Part shown: positions 54,085 to 63,045 of the stretch, one piece after another
Layout: the number at the start of each line of letters is the position of its first letter
Position numbering within the stretch: position 1 is the stretch's first letter
Source: Leifsonia williamsii
GTDB taxonomy: Bacteria > Actinomycetota > Actinomycetes > Actinomycetales > Microbacteriaceae
Reading direction: 5' to 3'
Assembly: GCF_030433685.1 (NCBI RefSeq)
Contig: NZ_JAROCF010000001.1
Coordinates: 2,666,001-2,730,000 of the forward strand
DNA length: 64,000 bases
Translations under genes and position numbers: made by a program
The notes under the pieces: model-generated
What the model saw: the letters and a program-made list of their open reading frames with translations, nothing else
What the model was told of the DNA's origin: nothing
The model's database searches: none

Positions 54085-54122
54085 TATAACGGTGAGGATT
54101 CGCGCGAAGAGGAGACCACACA

Positions 54123-54494
54123 ATGGCAGATCGCAGCTTGCGCGGAATGAGGCTCGGCGCCCAGAGCTTACAGAGCGAAGAAGGCGTCGTTTATTCACCG
54201 CGTACCCGTTATTCGTACAAGTGCACCGTGTGCGGCCAGGAGACCGACATGGTCTTCTCCGCCGAGGCGGAGGCCCCTGAGACCTGGGAGTGCAAGCACT
54301 GCGGCCACGAGGCCCGGCTGCTTGTCAACGACACCCCCGTCGAGGTGGACCACGGCGACGTGAAGACGCCGCGCAGCCACTGGGACATGCTGCTCGAGCG
54401 CCGTACGCGCGCCGAGCTGGAGGAGCTGCTCGAGGAGCGGCTGCAGTACCTTCGGGCCCGCCGCGGGACCAGCGAGCACAAGCACACCGCCTGA
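54123..54494 (+). CDS. rbpA: RNA polymerase-binding protein RbpA
   Basis: A 123-residue actinobacterial transcription factor that binds RNA polymerase and group 1/2 sigma factors and stabilises open complexes. The N-terminal MADRSLRGMRLGAQS tail is followed by a core domain with intact zinc cysteines (CTVCGQ and CKHCGH, as in Streptomyces and unlike mycobacteria), then the basic linker KTPRSHWDMLLERR and the sigma-interaction helix ELEELLEERLQYLRARRG. GAGGAG lies about 8 nt before the ATG. Monocistronic. Confidence 0.97.
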   Translation: MADRSLRGMRLGAQSLQSEEGVVYSPRTRYSYKCTVCGQETDMVFSAEAEAPETWECKHCGHEARLLVNDTPVEVDHGDVKTPRSHWDMLLERRTRAELEELLEERLQYLRARRGTSEHKHTA

Positions 54495-54523
54495 TTCAGG
54501 CGCGCGCCTGACGTCAGGCGTCC

Positions 54524-54557
54524 GAGGCCGTCCTCACCGCAGGGTGAGGGCGGCCTC
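54524..54557. terminator. rbpA terminator overlapping the end of lnt
   Basis: A 15-bp stem (54524-54538 with 54543-54557, one G-U) has the loop GCAG. Its left arm begins 30 nt after the rbpA stop and the hairpin covers the last codons and stop of the convergent lnt, so it can serve both directions. A separate 16-bp perfect palindrome lies at 54505-54520. Confidence 0.7.
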
Positions 54558-56072
54558 GTCGCGTGAGCGGCGGGCACCGGCGGCGATGAGCAGCCCGAAC
54601 AGGCCGAGACCGGCGACGAGGTACTCGATCCCCCGGCTCAGGAGCGTCGCCGGCGTCGTCGTGGTGCCGAGCGGCACGTCCGCGACCATGTGACCCGGCT
54701 TGAACGGCGGGATCTGGGAGATGGTGCTCCCGTCCGGCGCGATGATCTGGCTGCTGCCCACGGTCGAGATGTTGACCAGCGCGCGCCCGGACTCGATCGC
54801 GCGCAACCGAGCGATCGCCAGCTGCTGCTGATTCTCGTCGGTCTGGCCGAAGTCGGCGTTGTTCGTCTGCGCCAGGATGACCTGGGCGCCGCCCTGCATC
54901 ATGTCCGTCAATAGCTGATCGTCGACGATGTCGAAGCAGATCGAGATGCCCGCCCGCACCCCGTTCACGTCGAAGACGTTGTCCCGGGTGCCCGGCGTGT
55001 ACTCCCGCTGCACGAGGTCGATCAGGTCGGGCGCGAACGGCCGCCAGAAGGCGCGGTCCGGGATGTACTCGCCGAACGGCACCGGGTGCTTCTTGTCGTA
55101 GTAGTCGACGGCTCCCTCGCCCGCCTCCCACTGCAGCGACGTGTTGAAATACTCGCCGTCGCGGTACGTGATCGTGCCGACGATGAAGGGCGCGTCCATA
55201 CGGCGGCTCAGCGCGTCGAGGATCGCGGCGGTGTCGGGGTCGCGGGTCGGGTCCGGCTGGGCGGCGCCCTCGGGCCAGACGACCATGTCGACGTCCTCGT
55301 CCTCGATCTTCTGCGTCTCGGCGATCTGGCTGTCGAGCACAGCACCGGGAGGCGCGTTGTCGAAGTAGCCGGCCGGGCCGTTGCCCTGCACCGCCGCGAT
55401 CCGGGTGGTCCCGGAGGTGGTCGCCGGCCAGGCCGGGATCGCCAGTACCAGCGCCACCGCACCGAGGGCGATCGCCCCGCGCCACCACAGCTGCACCCGC
55501 GTCGCGAAGGCCAGCTCGACGATCAGCGCCACCAGCCACACCATCACGAAGCTGACGCCCGAGATGCCCAGCCAGGCGACGAGCGGTGCGAACGGGCTCT
55601 GCGACTGCGATTCCGCGACCCGGCCCCAGGAGAACCCGCCGTACGGCCAGGTCCCGGTGACGTACTCGCGCAGCACCCACAGCCCGGAGACGATCACGGG
55701 CAGGAGGCCCAGCCTCCCCAGCCGGGTCGGCCACGCCCGCGGCACCCAGCGGTAGGCCAGGGTGATCAGGATGCCGCCGACGCCCCAGAACAGCGCCTCG
55801 AGCGTCGAGAGGGCGATCCACGGGATCGGGCCCAGATAGAGCGCGGTCCACGCGACGTGCACGAGGTAGAACGACTCCCCCGCCAGCCACCCGACGAGGA
55901 ACGCCGAGCCGGCCCGCCGGCCGCGCTGGGCGAGGAGCACCATCGCGATCCCGACGAAGGTCAGCGGCCACCAGTCGCGGTCCGGGAACCCGGCGTCGAG
56001 CACGGGGCCCGCCGCGGCGGCCACGAGCACCGCGAGCCACAGCGGAAGCGGGGCGCGGGGCGATCGGGTCAC
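54534..56072 (-). CDS. lnt: apolipoprotein N-acyltransferase
   Basis: A 512-residue membrane enzyme that N-acylates the lipidated cysteine of lipoproteins. About six N-terminal helices and one C-terminal helix flank a periplasm-side nitrilase domain. The triad is Glu in VVWPEGAAQPD, Lys in YDKKHPVPFGEYIPDR and Cys in ISICFDIVDD. GTG 56072 has no Shine-Dalgarno; TAGGCT (56086-56081) is 8 nt upstream (leaderless). The lipoprotein FKBP gene at 62080-62985 encodes a possible substrate. Confidence 0.94.
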   Translation of the reverse strand: MTRSPRAPLPLWLAVLVAAAAGPVLDAGFPDRDWWPLTFVGIAMVLLAQRGRRAGSAFLVGWLAGESFYLVHVAWTALYLGPIPWIALSTLEALFWGVGGILITLAYRWVPRAWPTRLGRLGLLPVIVSGLWVLREYVTGTWPYGGFSWGRVAESQSQSPFAPLVAWLGISGVSFVMVWLVALIVELAFATRVQLWWRGAIALGAVALVLAIPAWPATTSGTTRIAAVQGNGPAGYFDNAPPGAVLDSQIAETQKIEDEDVDMVVWPEGAAQPDPTRDPDTAAILDALSRRMDAPFIVGTITYRDGEYFNTSLQWEAGEGAVDYYDKKHPVPFGEYIPDRAFWRPFAPDLIDLVQREYTPGTRDNVFDVNGVRAGISICFDIVDDQLLTDMMQGGAQVILAQTNNADFGQTDENQQQLAIARLRAIESGRALVNISTVGSSQIIAPDGSTISQIPPFKPGHMVADVPLGTTTTPATLLSRGIEYLVAGLGLFGLLIAAGARRSRDEAALTLR

Positions 56073-56100
56073 GAAGGGAGAGCCTAAGGCATCCTGCCGA

Positions 56101-56136
56101 GGCCGCCTCTCAGGCCACCTCTCAAGCCGCCTCTCA
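56101..56136. repeat. three 12-bp tandem repeats at the helY stop
   Basis: Units ggccgcctctca, ggccacctctca and agccgcctctca run from 56101 to 56136; the last contains the helY stop codon (56134-56136, TGA on the minus strand). It is a recent-looking slippage product in the helY-lnt gap. Confidence 0.75.
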
Positions 56137-58566
56137 CGCCACAGACGAGTACGCCACGATCCCGCGGCGGATGGCCTCCAGCGCCTGCCGCGCCGTGCGG
56201 CCGACGTTGCCCTGTGCGACGAGCGAGAGCTGATCGAGCAGGTCGATCGTCTGCTTGGCCCAGCGCACGAAGTCGCCGGCCGCCATGTCGGCCTCCGACA
56301 GCACGGCGTTGAGGCTGCCTCCCTTCGCCCAGAGGTGCATCGCGAGCGCCAGCGCGGTCGACGGCGGCTCGCTGCCCGGGAGGCGGTGCTCCCGCTCCAG
56401 GTCGTCCAGCCGGCTCCACAGGTCGGTGGTGCGGTCCAGGGCGGGCCGGAACGGTCCGCGCGGCAGGTTGCGGTCGTGCGCGAGCCCCTCGTCGCGCCGC
56501 GGCTCGAACACCAGCGCGCAGGCCATCGCCGCGAGGCTCGGCGCGTCCAGCTCCTTCCACACCCCGCGGCGCAGGCACTCGGCGACGAGGAGGTCGCGCT
56601 CGCCGTAGATGCGCTTGAGCGTGCGTCCGTGCACGGTCAGGGCGGTCTGGCCGTCCTCCTCGGTCAGGTAGCCGAGCTCGCCCAGCACGTCGGAGACGCG
56701 GTCGAACACCTTGGCGACCGCGCCCGTGCGCGACTGGATCTGGGCGCTCAGCCGGTCGGTCTCGCGACGCAGCTTCCAGTACCGCTCCGCCCACCTGGCG
56801 TGCTTCTCGCGGTCGGGGCAGCGGTGGCAGGGGTGCTCCTTCATCCGCTTGCGCAGTGCGTTGAGCCGGCGCTGGCGCTTCTCCCGGTCGGCGCGCGAGG
56901 CGTGCTCCATGCTCGCGCCCTTGCGCTCCAGGTCGGTCAGCTCGCGGCGGATGCCGGAGTACTCCTTGAAGTCGCCGAGGTGGCAGGTCATGGCCTCCTC
57001 GTAGCCGGCGAGCGACTCCTCCTGCTGCCGCACCTTGCGCGCGAGGTCGACGACAGCGCGGTCGGCCTGGAACTGCGCGAACGACGACTCGAGGATCTCG
57101 CGCGTGCGCTGCCGGCCGAACTGGTCGATCAGGTTGACGGCCATGTTGTACGTCGGCCGGAAGCTGGAGTTCAGCGGGTAGCTGCGGCGGGAGGCGAGGG
57201 AGGCGACGGCTTGCGGGTCGAGCCCGTCCTCCCACTGGATCACCGAGTGCCCCTCGACGTCGATGCCGCGGCGGCCGGCGCGCCCCGTCAGCTGGGTGTA
57301 CTCCCCCGGCGTGATCGGCACGCGCGCCTCGCCGTTGAACTTCTCCAGCTTCTCCAGCACGACCGTGCGGGCCGGCATGTTGATGCCCAGCGCCAGTGTC
57401 TCTGTCGCGAAGACGACCTTCACCAGCTTGCGGCGGAACAGCTCCTCCACCACCTCCTTGAAGGCCGGGAGCATGCCCGCGTGGTGCGCCGCGACGCCGC
57501 GCTCGAGGCCCTCGAGCCACTCCCAGTAGCCGAGCACAGCGAGGTCCTCGTCGAGCAGGGTGCGGCAGCGCTCTTCCACGATCGCGCGGATCTCCTCCCG
57601 CTCGTGCGCCTCGGTGAGCCGCACGCCGGCGCGCAGGGTCTGCCGCACCGCCGCGTCGCAGCCGTTGCGGCTGAAGATGAAGAAGATCGCGGGCAGGAGG
57701 TTGCGCTCGTCGAGCAGGTGCACGAGCTCGGCGCGGTCCATCCGGAAGGTGTCCGGCCGGCCGCCGCGCGAGTGGTAGCGGCCGACGTCGCGCATCTGCC
57801 GGCTGCTGAGCACCCGGCCGCCGTAGCGCGCCATCTGAACCAGCTCCGGGTTCACCCGGTTCGTGGCGGCCAGCCCCGACGAGTCGAACAGGTCGATCAG
57901 CTTGGTCCGCATGAGGATGTGCTGCTCCAGCGGCACAGGGCGCTCCTCCGACACGATCACGTCCGTGTCGCCGCGGACCGCCTGCAGCCAATCGCCGAAC
58001 TCCTCGGCGTTCGACACGGTGGCGCTGAGCGAGACCATCCGCACCTCGGACGGAAGGTGGATGATGACCTCCTCCCACACGGCGCCGCGGAACCGGTCGG
58101 CCAGGTAGTGCACCTCGTCCATGACCACGTAGGCGAGGTCGGGCAGGAGGTCGGAGTCGGCGTAGAGCATGTTGCGCAGCACCTCGGTCGTCATGACCAC
58201 GATGCGCGCGTGCGAGTTGATGTTGGTGTCGCCGGTCAGGAGGCCGACGGACTCGGCGCCGTACGCCTCCACGAACTCCTGGAACTTCTGGTTGCTCAGC
58301 GCCTTCATCGGAGTCGTGTAGAACACCTTGGCATACGGGTCGCGCATCGCGAGGAACACCGCGAACTCGGCGACGATGGTCTTGCCGGCGCCGGTGGGCG
58401 CGGCGACCAGCACGCTGTGGCCGTTCTCGAGGCTGGCGCACGCCTCCCGCTGGAACGGGTCGAGGTCGAACCGCAGGCCGGCCCGGAACGTCTCGAGCAG
58501 GGGCTGATTGGCGCGCTGCCGGGAGGCGGCGAAGCGCTCGGCCGGGGAGAGCTGCTGGTCGGTCAC
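56134..58566 (-). CDS. helY: Ski2/Mtr4-like DEAD/DEAH-box helicase HelY
   Basis: An 810-residue superfamily 2 helicase. Motif I is AAPTGAGKT, Ia TTPMKALSNQKFQEF, II MDEVHYL (DEVH), III SLSATVSN, and motif VI QLTGRAGRRGID. A middle region carries CHLGDF and EHPCHRCPDREKH, a possible metal site, and the C-terminal ~180 residues are the DSHCT-type helical domain (LAAMACALVFEPRRDEGL; GDFVRWAKQTIDLLDQ). Actinobacterial HelY homologues resemble exosome RNA helicases and probably act in RNA turnover. GTG 58566 follows TAGTCT (58578-58573) by 6 nt; this box overlaps the tatC stop. Confidence 0.92.
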   Translation of the reverse strand: MTDQQLSPAERFAASRQRANQPLLETFRAGLRFDLDPFQREACASLENGHSVLVAAPTGAGKTIVAEFAVFLAMRDPYAKVFYTTPMKALSNQKFQEFVEAYGAESVGLLTGDTNINSHARIVVMTTEVLRNMLYADSDLLPDLAYVVMDEVHYLADRFRGAVWEEVIIHLPSEVRMVSLSATVSNAEEFGDWLQAVRGDTDVIVSEERPVPLEQHILMRTKLIDLFDSSGLAATNRVNPELVQMARYGGRVLSSRQMRDVGRYHSRGGRPDTFRMDRAELVHLLDERNLLPAIFFIFSRNGCDAAVRQTLRAGVRLTEAHEREEIRAIVEERCRTLLDEDLAVLGYWEWLEGLERGVAAHHAGMLPAFKEVVEELFRRKLVKVVFATETLALGINMPARTVVLEKLEKFNGEARVPITPGEYTQLTGRAGRRGIDVEGHSVIQWEDGLDPQAVASLASRRSYPLNSSFRPTYNMAVNLIDQFGRQRTREILESSFAQFQADRAVVDLARKVRQQEESLAGYEEAMTCHLGDFKEYSGIRRELTDLERKGASMEHASRADREKRQRRLNALRKRMKEHPCHRCPDREKHARWAERYWKLRRETDRLSAQIQSRTGAVAKVFDRVSDVLGELGYLTEEDGQTALTVHGRTLKRIYGERDLLVAECLRRGVWKELDAPSLAAMACALVFEPRRDEGLAHDRNLPRGPFRPALDRTTDLWSRLDDLEREHRLPGSEPPSTALALAMHLWAKGGSLNAVLSEADMAAGDFVRWAKQTIDLLDQLSLVAQGNVGRTARQALEAIRRGIVAYSSVA

Positions 58567-58575
58567 GCGTCCAGA

Positions 58576-59367
58576 CTATGCCGCCAGTTCGGCTTCCAGC
58601 CGGGCTTGCGCCTTGACGGCCCGTCGGTCGTGCAGCCAGGCCACCCCGTAGGCGGCGAAGTACAGCAGCACCATCGGGATGGCGAGCAGGAACATCGACA
58701 GCACGTCGGCCGCCGGAGTGGCGATCGCTGTGAAGAGGACGATCAGGATGAGCGCCCAGCGCCACGACGCGATGATCGACTTCGCGCTGAGCACGCCGAC
58801 GAAGTTGAGCAGCACGAGGAACACCGGCAGGACGAACGCGATGCCGACGGCCAGCACCAGCTTGAGGATGAAGTCGAAGTAGGTCTTGGCCAGGATGATC
58901 GCGGCATCCTGCTCCGGGGCGAAGCTGGTGAGCAGGCTGACGATGTGCGGCACGAGCAGCCAGCCGACCACTCCCCCGGCGATGAACAGCGGGACGGCCG
59001 TGAAGAAGAACCCGAACGCGTACTTCAGCTCTTTGCGGGTCATCGCCGGCACGAAGAACGCCCAGATCTGGTACAGCCAGACCGGGCTGGAGATGACGGC
59101 GCCGATCGTGATGGCGACCTGCATCTTGAGGTCGAAGGCGCCGGTGATGCTGTCGTAGTTGAGCATCGCATCGCGGCCCTGCTGCTCGGCGATCGCGGTG
59201 ATCGGGCCCCGCAGGGCGTTCATCACGAAGTCGGCGAGGAACCAGCCGATGACGGCGCCGACCAGGAGGGCCAGCGCGGAACGGAAGAGGCGCTTGCGAA
59301 GCTCGATGAAGTGCTCGGCGAGCGACATCCGCCCTTCGCTGTTCGTGCCTCGCTTCTTGGAGGCCAC
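58576..59367 (-). CDS. tatC: Sec-independent protein translocase TatC
   Basis: A 263-residue six-helix core of the Tat pathway, which recognises twin-arginine signal peptides. SLAEHFIELRKRLFRSALAL at the cytoplasmic N-terminus and the conserved Glu/Phe-rich first periplasmic loop are present, then LYQIWAFFVPAMTRKELKYA and the late ATPAADVLSMFLLAIPM. GTG 59367 is 4 nt after the tatA stop; a longer in-frame start would overlap tatA. No strong ribosome site, so coupling with tatA is likely. Confidence 0.95.
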   Translation of the reverse strand: MASKKRGTNSEGRMSLAEHFIELRKRLFRSALALLVGAVIGWFLADFVMNALRGPITAIAEQQGRDAMLNYDSITGAFDLKMQVAITIGAVISSPVWLYQIWAFFVPAMTRKELKYAFGFFFTAVPLFIAGGVVGWLLVPHIVSLLTSFAPEQDAAIILAKTYFDFILKLVLAVGIAFVLPVFLVLLNFVGVLSAKSIIASWRWALILIVLFTAIATPAADVLSMFLLAIPMVLLYFAAYGVAWLHDRRAVKAQARLEAELAA

Positions 59368-59371
59368 CGGG

Positions 59372-59641
59372 CTACTTCGGCTTGGACTCGGTGGAGCTGT
59401 CGGTGCCGGTGGGGGCGGCCGGGGCGACACCCGGCGTCGCGGTGCCCGGAGTCGTGTCGCCCGTGGTGGCCGCTGCGTTATCGCTCTTGCCGTCCTTCTT
59501 CAGCTCGTCGACCTCGCCCTTGAAGATGCGCATCGACTGGCCGATGCTCTTGGCGAGGGCCGGCAGCTTGGGCGCGCCGAACAGCAGCAGGATCACGGCG
59601 AGGATGATGAGCAGGTGCCATCCGGTGAGTCCGCCGAGCAT
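59372..59641 (-). CDS. tatA: Sec-independent protein translocase TatA
   Basis: An 89-residue pore-forming Tat subunit. One N-terminal helix (WHLLIILAVILLLFGAPKLP) contains the FGxxKLP hinge, then the amphipathic helix ALAKSIGQSMRIFKGEVDEL and an unstructured Thr/Pro/Ala-rich tail (DTTPGTATPGVAPAAPTGTD). Translation may be coupled to the upstream orf, which ends 4 nt before the ATG. It is in an operon with tatC. Confidence 0.95.
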   Translation of the reverse strand: MLGGLTGWHLLIILAVILLLFGAPKLPALAKSIGQSMRIFKGEVDELKKDGKSDNAAATTGDTTPGTATPGVAPAAPTGTDSSTESKPK

Positions 59642-59645
59642 GGGT

Positions 59646-59993
59646 TCACGTCCTTCGAGTCGGAATCGCGATGCGGTGAGGGTCCGCACGCACGAGAAGT
59701 TTACCGCGTAGGACCCTGGCGTCCCTGCGAGCTTGCCTTGCGCGGGCACGCTCGGTCTTCGCTTGCGTGCGCTCGGCCCCGAGATGCGTGGCGTCGGCGA
59801 AGACGGCGGGGTGGAAGTCGTCGGCGAGCTCCTCGGCCCGGCGGCTCAGCACCTCCGTCTTCTCGAACAGGGCGGAGGCCTCGTCCGCGGCGGCCATGAG
59901 CTTGCGGAACAGCCACCATGCGAAGAACCCGAGCATGCCGAGCAGACCGAGCACGAGCACGGTCCAGATGAGGAGCCACGACCACCAGGGCAT
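59646..59993 (-). CDS. hypothetical single-pass membrane protein
   Basis: A 115-residue protein with one strong N-terminal helix (MPWWSWLLIWTVLVLGLLGM, LGFFAWWLF), a short coiled region (AADEASALFEKTEVLSRRAE) and a basic Arg-rich tail (KTERARARQARRDARVLRGK). This small protein between pafC and tatA is seen in actinobacterial gene order, but I know no function. It starts 10 nt after the pafC stop, so it is in the same operon. Confidence 0.75.
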   Translation of the reverse strand: MPWWSWLLIWTVLVLGLLGMLGFFAWWLFRKLMAAADEASALFEKTEVLSRRAEELADDFHPAVFADATHLGAERTQAKTERARARQARRDARVLRGKLLVRADPHRIAIPTRRT

Positions 59994-60003
59994 GCGAGCG
60001 AGC

Positions 60004-60978
60004 TTAGCGGTAGCGGTCGGCGCCGGCGCGGGCCCACTCCGCGACGACGCGCCGCGCCTCGGGCGGGTCGAGCACGGTCAGCACCCCGGACAGGCCGGCG
60101 ACCAGACGCTTGAGGCCGTGGAAGTGGGCGACGCGCACGCTGGTGCGCACGATCCCGTCGCGCTCATCGCGGGCGGCGCCCTCCGGGATGTAGTCCTCGA
60201 TCAGCGGGATGGCCGACGCCGACACCTCGACGGTGACGAGCTGATCCTCCGGCGTCCCGGTGAACAGGGTCTCGGGGAGCTTCACGTCGCCCGGCCGGTA
60301 GGTGATCGGCTCGTCCGTGGTCACCAGTCCGTCGATCCGGTCGAGGCGGAACGTGCGGATGGCGGTGCGGAGGTGGTCCCAGCCGCGCAGGTACCAGTCC
60401 TGGTCGACCGACTCGACGCGCAGCGGGTCGACGCGGCGACGCTCCCGCTCGCCGCGCGAGCTGAGGTAGTCGAACTCCAGCTGCGTGCCCGCGATCACGG
60501 CCTCGCGGATGGTCGCGAGGGCCGCGTCGGTCTCCGAGCTGGCCACGGCGACCTGGCTGGGGGCGGCGGAGGCCCCGCGCGCGAGCTTCGCCATCAGGGA
60601 GCCGATGACGTCGCGGTCGGCGTTCTCCGGCAGCGCCGTGAGGTACTGCAGGCCCGCGATCAGCGCCGCCGCCTCGCGGGCGGAGAACCGCGGCGAGTCG
60701 TCGATCGCCACCTGGTGGGTGAGGATGATCTGGTCGTTCTCCTCGAAGTCGTCCCACGAGATGTCGAACAGGTCGCCCGGCTGGTAGGCGTTCGTCTCGC
60801 CGGGGATGCCGGACACCGCGATCAGGCGCACGGCGTCGCGCAACTGGTCCTCGTCGACGCCGAAGTGCTCCGCCGCCTCCGCCACACCGACCCGGTCGCG
60901 GTCCATCAGGTACGGCACGAGCGCGAGCAGGAAGGCGAGCTTGTCCTGCGCCTGCATCGGGCGCCTGCGCTCAGCCAT
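60004..60978 (-). CDS. pafC: WYL-domain DNA-damage regulator PafC
   Basis: A 324-residue WYL protein with an N-terminal winged helix (KLAFLLALVPYLMDRDRVGV, AEAAEHFGVDEDQLRDAVRL) and a WYL domain (FDYLSSRGERERRRVDPLRV, DQDWYLRGWDHLRTAIRTFR). PafB and PafC form a heterodimer that activates the LexA/RecA-independent mycobacterial DNA-damage response, probably after sensing single-stranded DNA. Its ATG lies 8 nt inside the pafB end, so the two are coupled. Confidence 0.92.
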   Translation of the reverse strand: MAERRRPMQAQDKLAFLLALVPYLMDRDRVGVAEAAEHFGVDEDQLRDAVRLIAVSGIPGETNAYQPGDLFDISWDDFEENDQIILTHQVAIDDSPRFSAREAAALIAGLQYLTALPENADRDVIGSLMAKLARGASAAPSQVAVASSETDAALATIREAVIAGTQLEFDYLSSRGERERRRVDPLRVESVDQDWYLRGWDHLRTAIRTFRLDRIDGLVTTDEPITYRPGDVKLPETLFTGTPEDQLVTVEVSASAIPLIEDYIPEGAARDERDGIVRTSVRVAHFHGLKRLVAGLSGVLTVLDPPEARRVVAEWARAGADRYR

Positions 60979-62023
60979 GCGCGGCCTCCCGTTCGTGGTC
61001 CGGTCCATCGCCCTCGTGGGCCCGCGCCGTCGCGAGGAGGCGCTGCAGCACGTTCTCGCGCAGTGCGGGCGGCGACAGCACCAGGACCTCCGGCCCGAAG
61101 GCGGCGAGCTGGTCGGCGAGGATGTTGAGGTCGGAGAAGTTGACGGTCAGCCGGAACGAGCCGGCGCCGGCGTCCGCGGGCACGGCGTCGCCGTAGCGCT
61201 TGCGCAGCCGGGTCGCCGCGTCGGTGCCGGCGGTGACCTCGATCTCGGCGACGTTCGCCTCCCAGATGCGCTCCAGCTCCGCAAGGGCCTTGGCGGCGAA
61301 GTCGTCGCCCTCCGGCTCGAAGGTGCGCGCGGTGACCTTGACCGGGCCGACGATGCGCGAGAGCAGGAAGGTGCGCGACTCCCCCGCCTCCTGGTCGATG
61401 CCCTGCAGATGCCAGCGGCCCTGGTGCTGCACGAGCGCGAGCGGCGCCACCGTGCGCAGGCGGGACGCGCTCTCGCCGGGCTTGAGGTACGGGAACTGCA
61501 CGAGCGCGTGCCGTTCGAGCGCCTGGCTGAGCGGGTCGAAGGCGCTCTCGCGCACGCGCAGCCGGGGCGCGTAGCCGACCACCGGGTCGTCGGCCTCGAC
61601 GCCCAGCGAGCGCAGCTTCATGAGAGCGCGGCGCGACTCCCCCGACAGCGACCCCTCCCGCCAGACGGCGGCGGCGAGCCCGAGCAGCGTGATCTCGGCC
61701 GGAGAGAAGACGACGTCCTGCGGGAGGTCGTACGCGCCCTTCGGGATGCGGTACCGCAGCAGCTGGTTGTTGCCGGCGGCCTCCGGCGACTCGACGGTCT
61801 CGAGCGGGACGCCGAGCTCGCGGATGTCGTCCTTGTCGCGCTCGAACTGCCGCTCGAGGCTGGAGTTGTCGCCGTGCGGCGCGTAGCGCTGCCGGTAGCC
61901 CTGGACCGTCGAGAGGATCTCGCTCTTGGTCAGGCCGTTCTCGGTCGCCAGCAGGGCCAGCACGAGGCTGAACAGGCGCTCCTCGACCGGGACGCGCGAC
62001 GGCGAGGACGAGGATCGGGACAC
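60971..62023 (-). CDS. pafB: WYL-domain DNA-damage regulator PafB
   Basis: A 350-residue partner of PafC. The HTH is at residues ~15-85 (VEERLFSLVLALLATENGLT, KSEILSTVQGYRQRY, SLERQFERDKDDIRELGVPL). The WYL domain follows (VQFPYLKPGESASRLRTVAP, HQGRWHLQGIDQEAGESRTF). It heads the pafB-pafC-orf-tatA-tatC transcription unit. GTG 62023 follows TAGGAT (62035-62030) by 6 nt, so the operon probably starts leaderless here. Confidence 0.93.
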   Translation of the reverse strand: MSRSSSSPSRVPVEERLFSLVLALLATENGLTKSEILSTVQGYRQRYAPHGDNSSLERQFERDKDDIRELGVPLETVESPEAAGNNQLLRYRIPKGAYDLPQDVVFSPAEITLLGLAAAVWREGSLSGESRRALMKLRSLGVEADDPVVGYAPRLRVRESAFDPLSQALERHALVQFPYLKPGESASRLRTVAPLALVQHQGRWHLQGIDQEAGESRTFLLSRIVGPVKVTARTFEPEGDDFAAKALAELERIWEANVAEIEVTAGTDAATRLRKRYGDAVPADAGAGSFRLTVNFSDLNILADQLAAFGPEVLVLSPPALRENVLQRLLATARAHEGDGPDHEREAAHG

Positions 62024-62079
62024 CCGACCATCCTAGTGCTCCGGACGCCGCGGTCAGCGGCTCGAGGGCCTCCCTGTGA

Positions 62080-62985
62080 TCAGCGGACGCCGAGGATGTC
62101 GACCACCCAGGCGGCGGCGGGCACGTTGCCGTTCTCGGGCGCCTCGATGACCACCTGCGAGCCGACCTTCTCGCCGACCAGCGGCTTCAGGATCTCCTGC
62201 GGCAGCGCCTGGTTGAGCTGGCTCGCGCCGGTGTCGATGGTGACGATGTCGGGCGTGCCCTGCTGCCAGGTGCTGGTGACGACGTTCTTCTGGTCCCAGC
62301 CGACGGCCGTGTAGTGCAGGACGACCTCGCTGTCCTTCTTCACCGTCGCGCCGGAGCCCGCCTTCAGGACCTCGCTGCGGACCTCCTTCGGAGCGCCGCT
62401 CTGCGACGGGATGGTCACGCCCGGCTGACCGGTCGGGGCGAGCACGACGGTCGGGAATCCGTTGGCGCTCGGGCGCACAGCGCCGTTCGCGGCCGGGAGG
62501 TACGCCTTCAGCACGTCGATGACGATGATGCCGGAGGTGCTCGCTCCGCTGCCGCCCGCGTCCTTCGGCGAGAGCACGATCGCGACGCGCGAGCCGACCG
62601 GCACGCACTGCAGGCCCTTGCTGAGGGCGGCGTTGCCGCCGCCGACCGCGAGCGGGAAGGTGTCGCCGGCCTTGTACGAGCTCTGCTGCTGCACCTCGCC
62701 GTTCTCGCCGTCGAGGATCGTGTACTGCACTTCGAGCAGCTGCCCCTTGTGCACCTGCTCGCCGGTGCCCTCGCTCACGATGGTGCGCTGCGACGTGGTG
62801 GTGTCGATCGGCGTCGGGAGGTCGAAGGTCGGCTTCTCGCCCAGCTTCCCGGTCGCCGAGATCAGGTCGGACGCGGGGCCCGCCTTCAGGGCGTCGCCGC
62901 AGTCCGCGTTGGGGTTCGACGAACATCCGGTGAGCGCGACGGCCAGGAGGCCGGCGGCCACGACGAGTGCGGTTGCTCTGCGCAC
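62080..62985 (-). CDS. FKBP-type peptidyl-prolyl isomerase lipoprotein
   Basis: A 301-residue lipoprotein. The signal MRRATALVVAAGLLAVALTG ends in the lipobox LTGC, so Cys21 would be diacylated and anchored in the membrane. Two FKBP-like regions follow: a degenerate one (TGEQVHKGQLLEVQYTILDG; LSKGLQCVPVGSRVAIVLSP) and a C-terminal one (VLHYTAVGWDQKNVVTSTW; LPQEILKPLVGEKVGSQVVI). It likely folds secreted proteins. GTG 62985 has GAAAGAGGA upstream; the -10 TAGCAT (63048-63043) overlaps the trmI stop. Confidence 0.9.
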   Translation of the reverse strand: MRRATALVVAAGLLAVALTGCSSNPNADCGDALKAGPASDLISATGKLGEKPTFDLPTPIDTTTSQRTIVSEGTGEQVHKGQLLEVQYTILDGENGEVQQQSSYKAGDTFPLAVGGGNAALSKGLQCVPVGSRVAIVLSPKDAGGSGASTSGIIVIDVLKAYLPAANGAVRPSANGFPTVVLAPTGQPGVTIPSQSGAPKEVRSEVLKAGSGATVKKDSEVVLHYTAVGWDQKNVVTSTWQQGTPDIVTIDTGASQLNQALPQEILKPLVGEKVGSQVVIEAPENGNVPAAAWVVDILGVR

Positions 62986-63045
62986 GGGTCCTCTTTCGAT
63001 GCGATCGGTGGGGGCGCGAGGCGCTCGGCCTCACGAGTGTTCATG

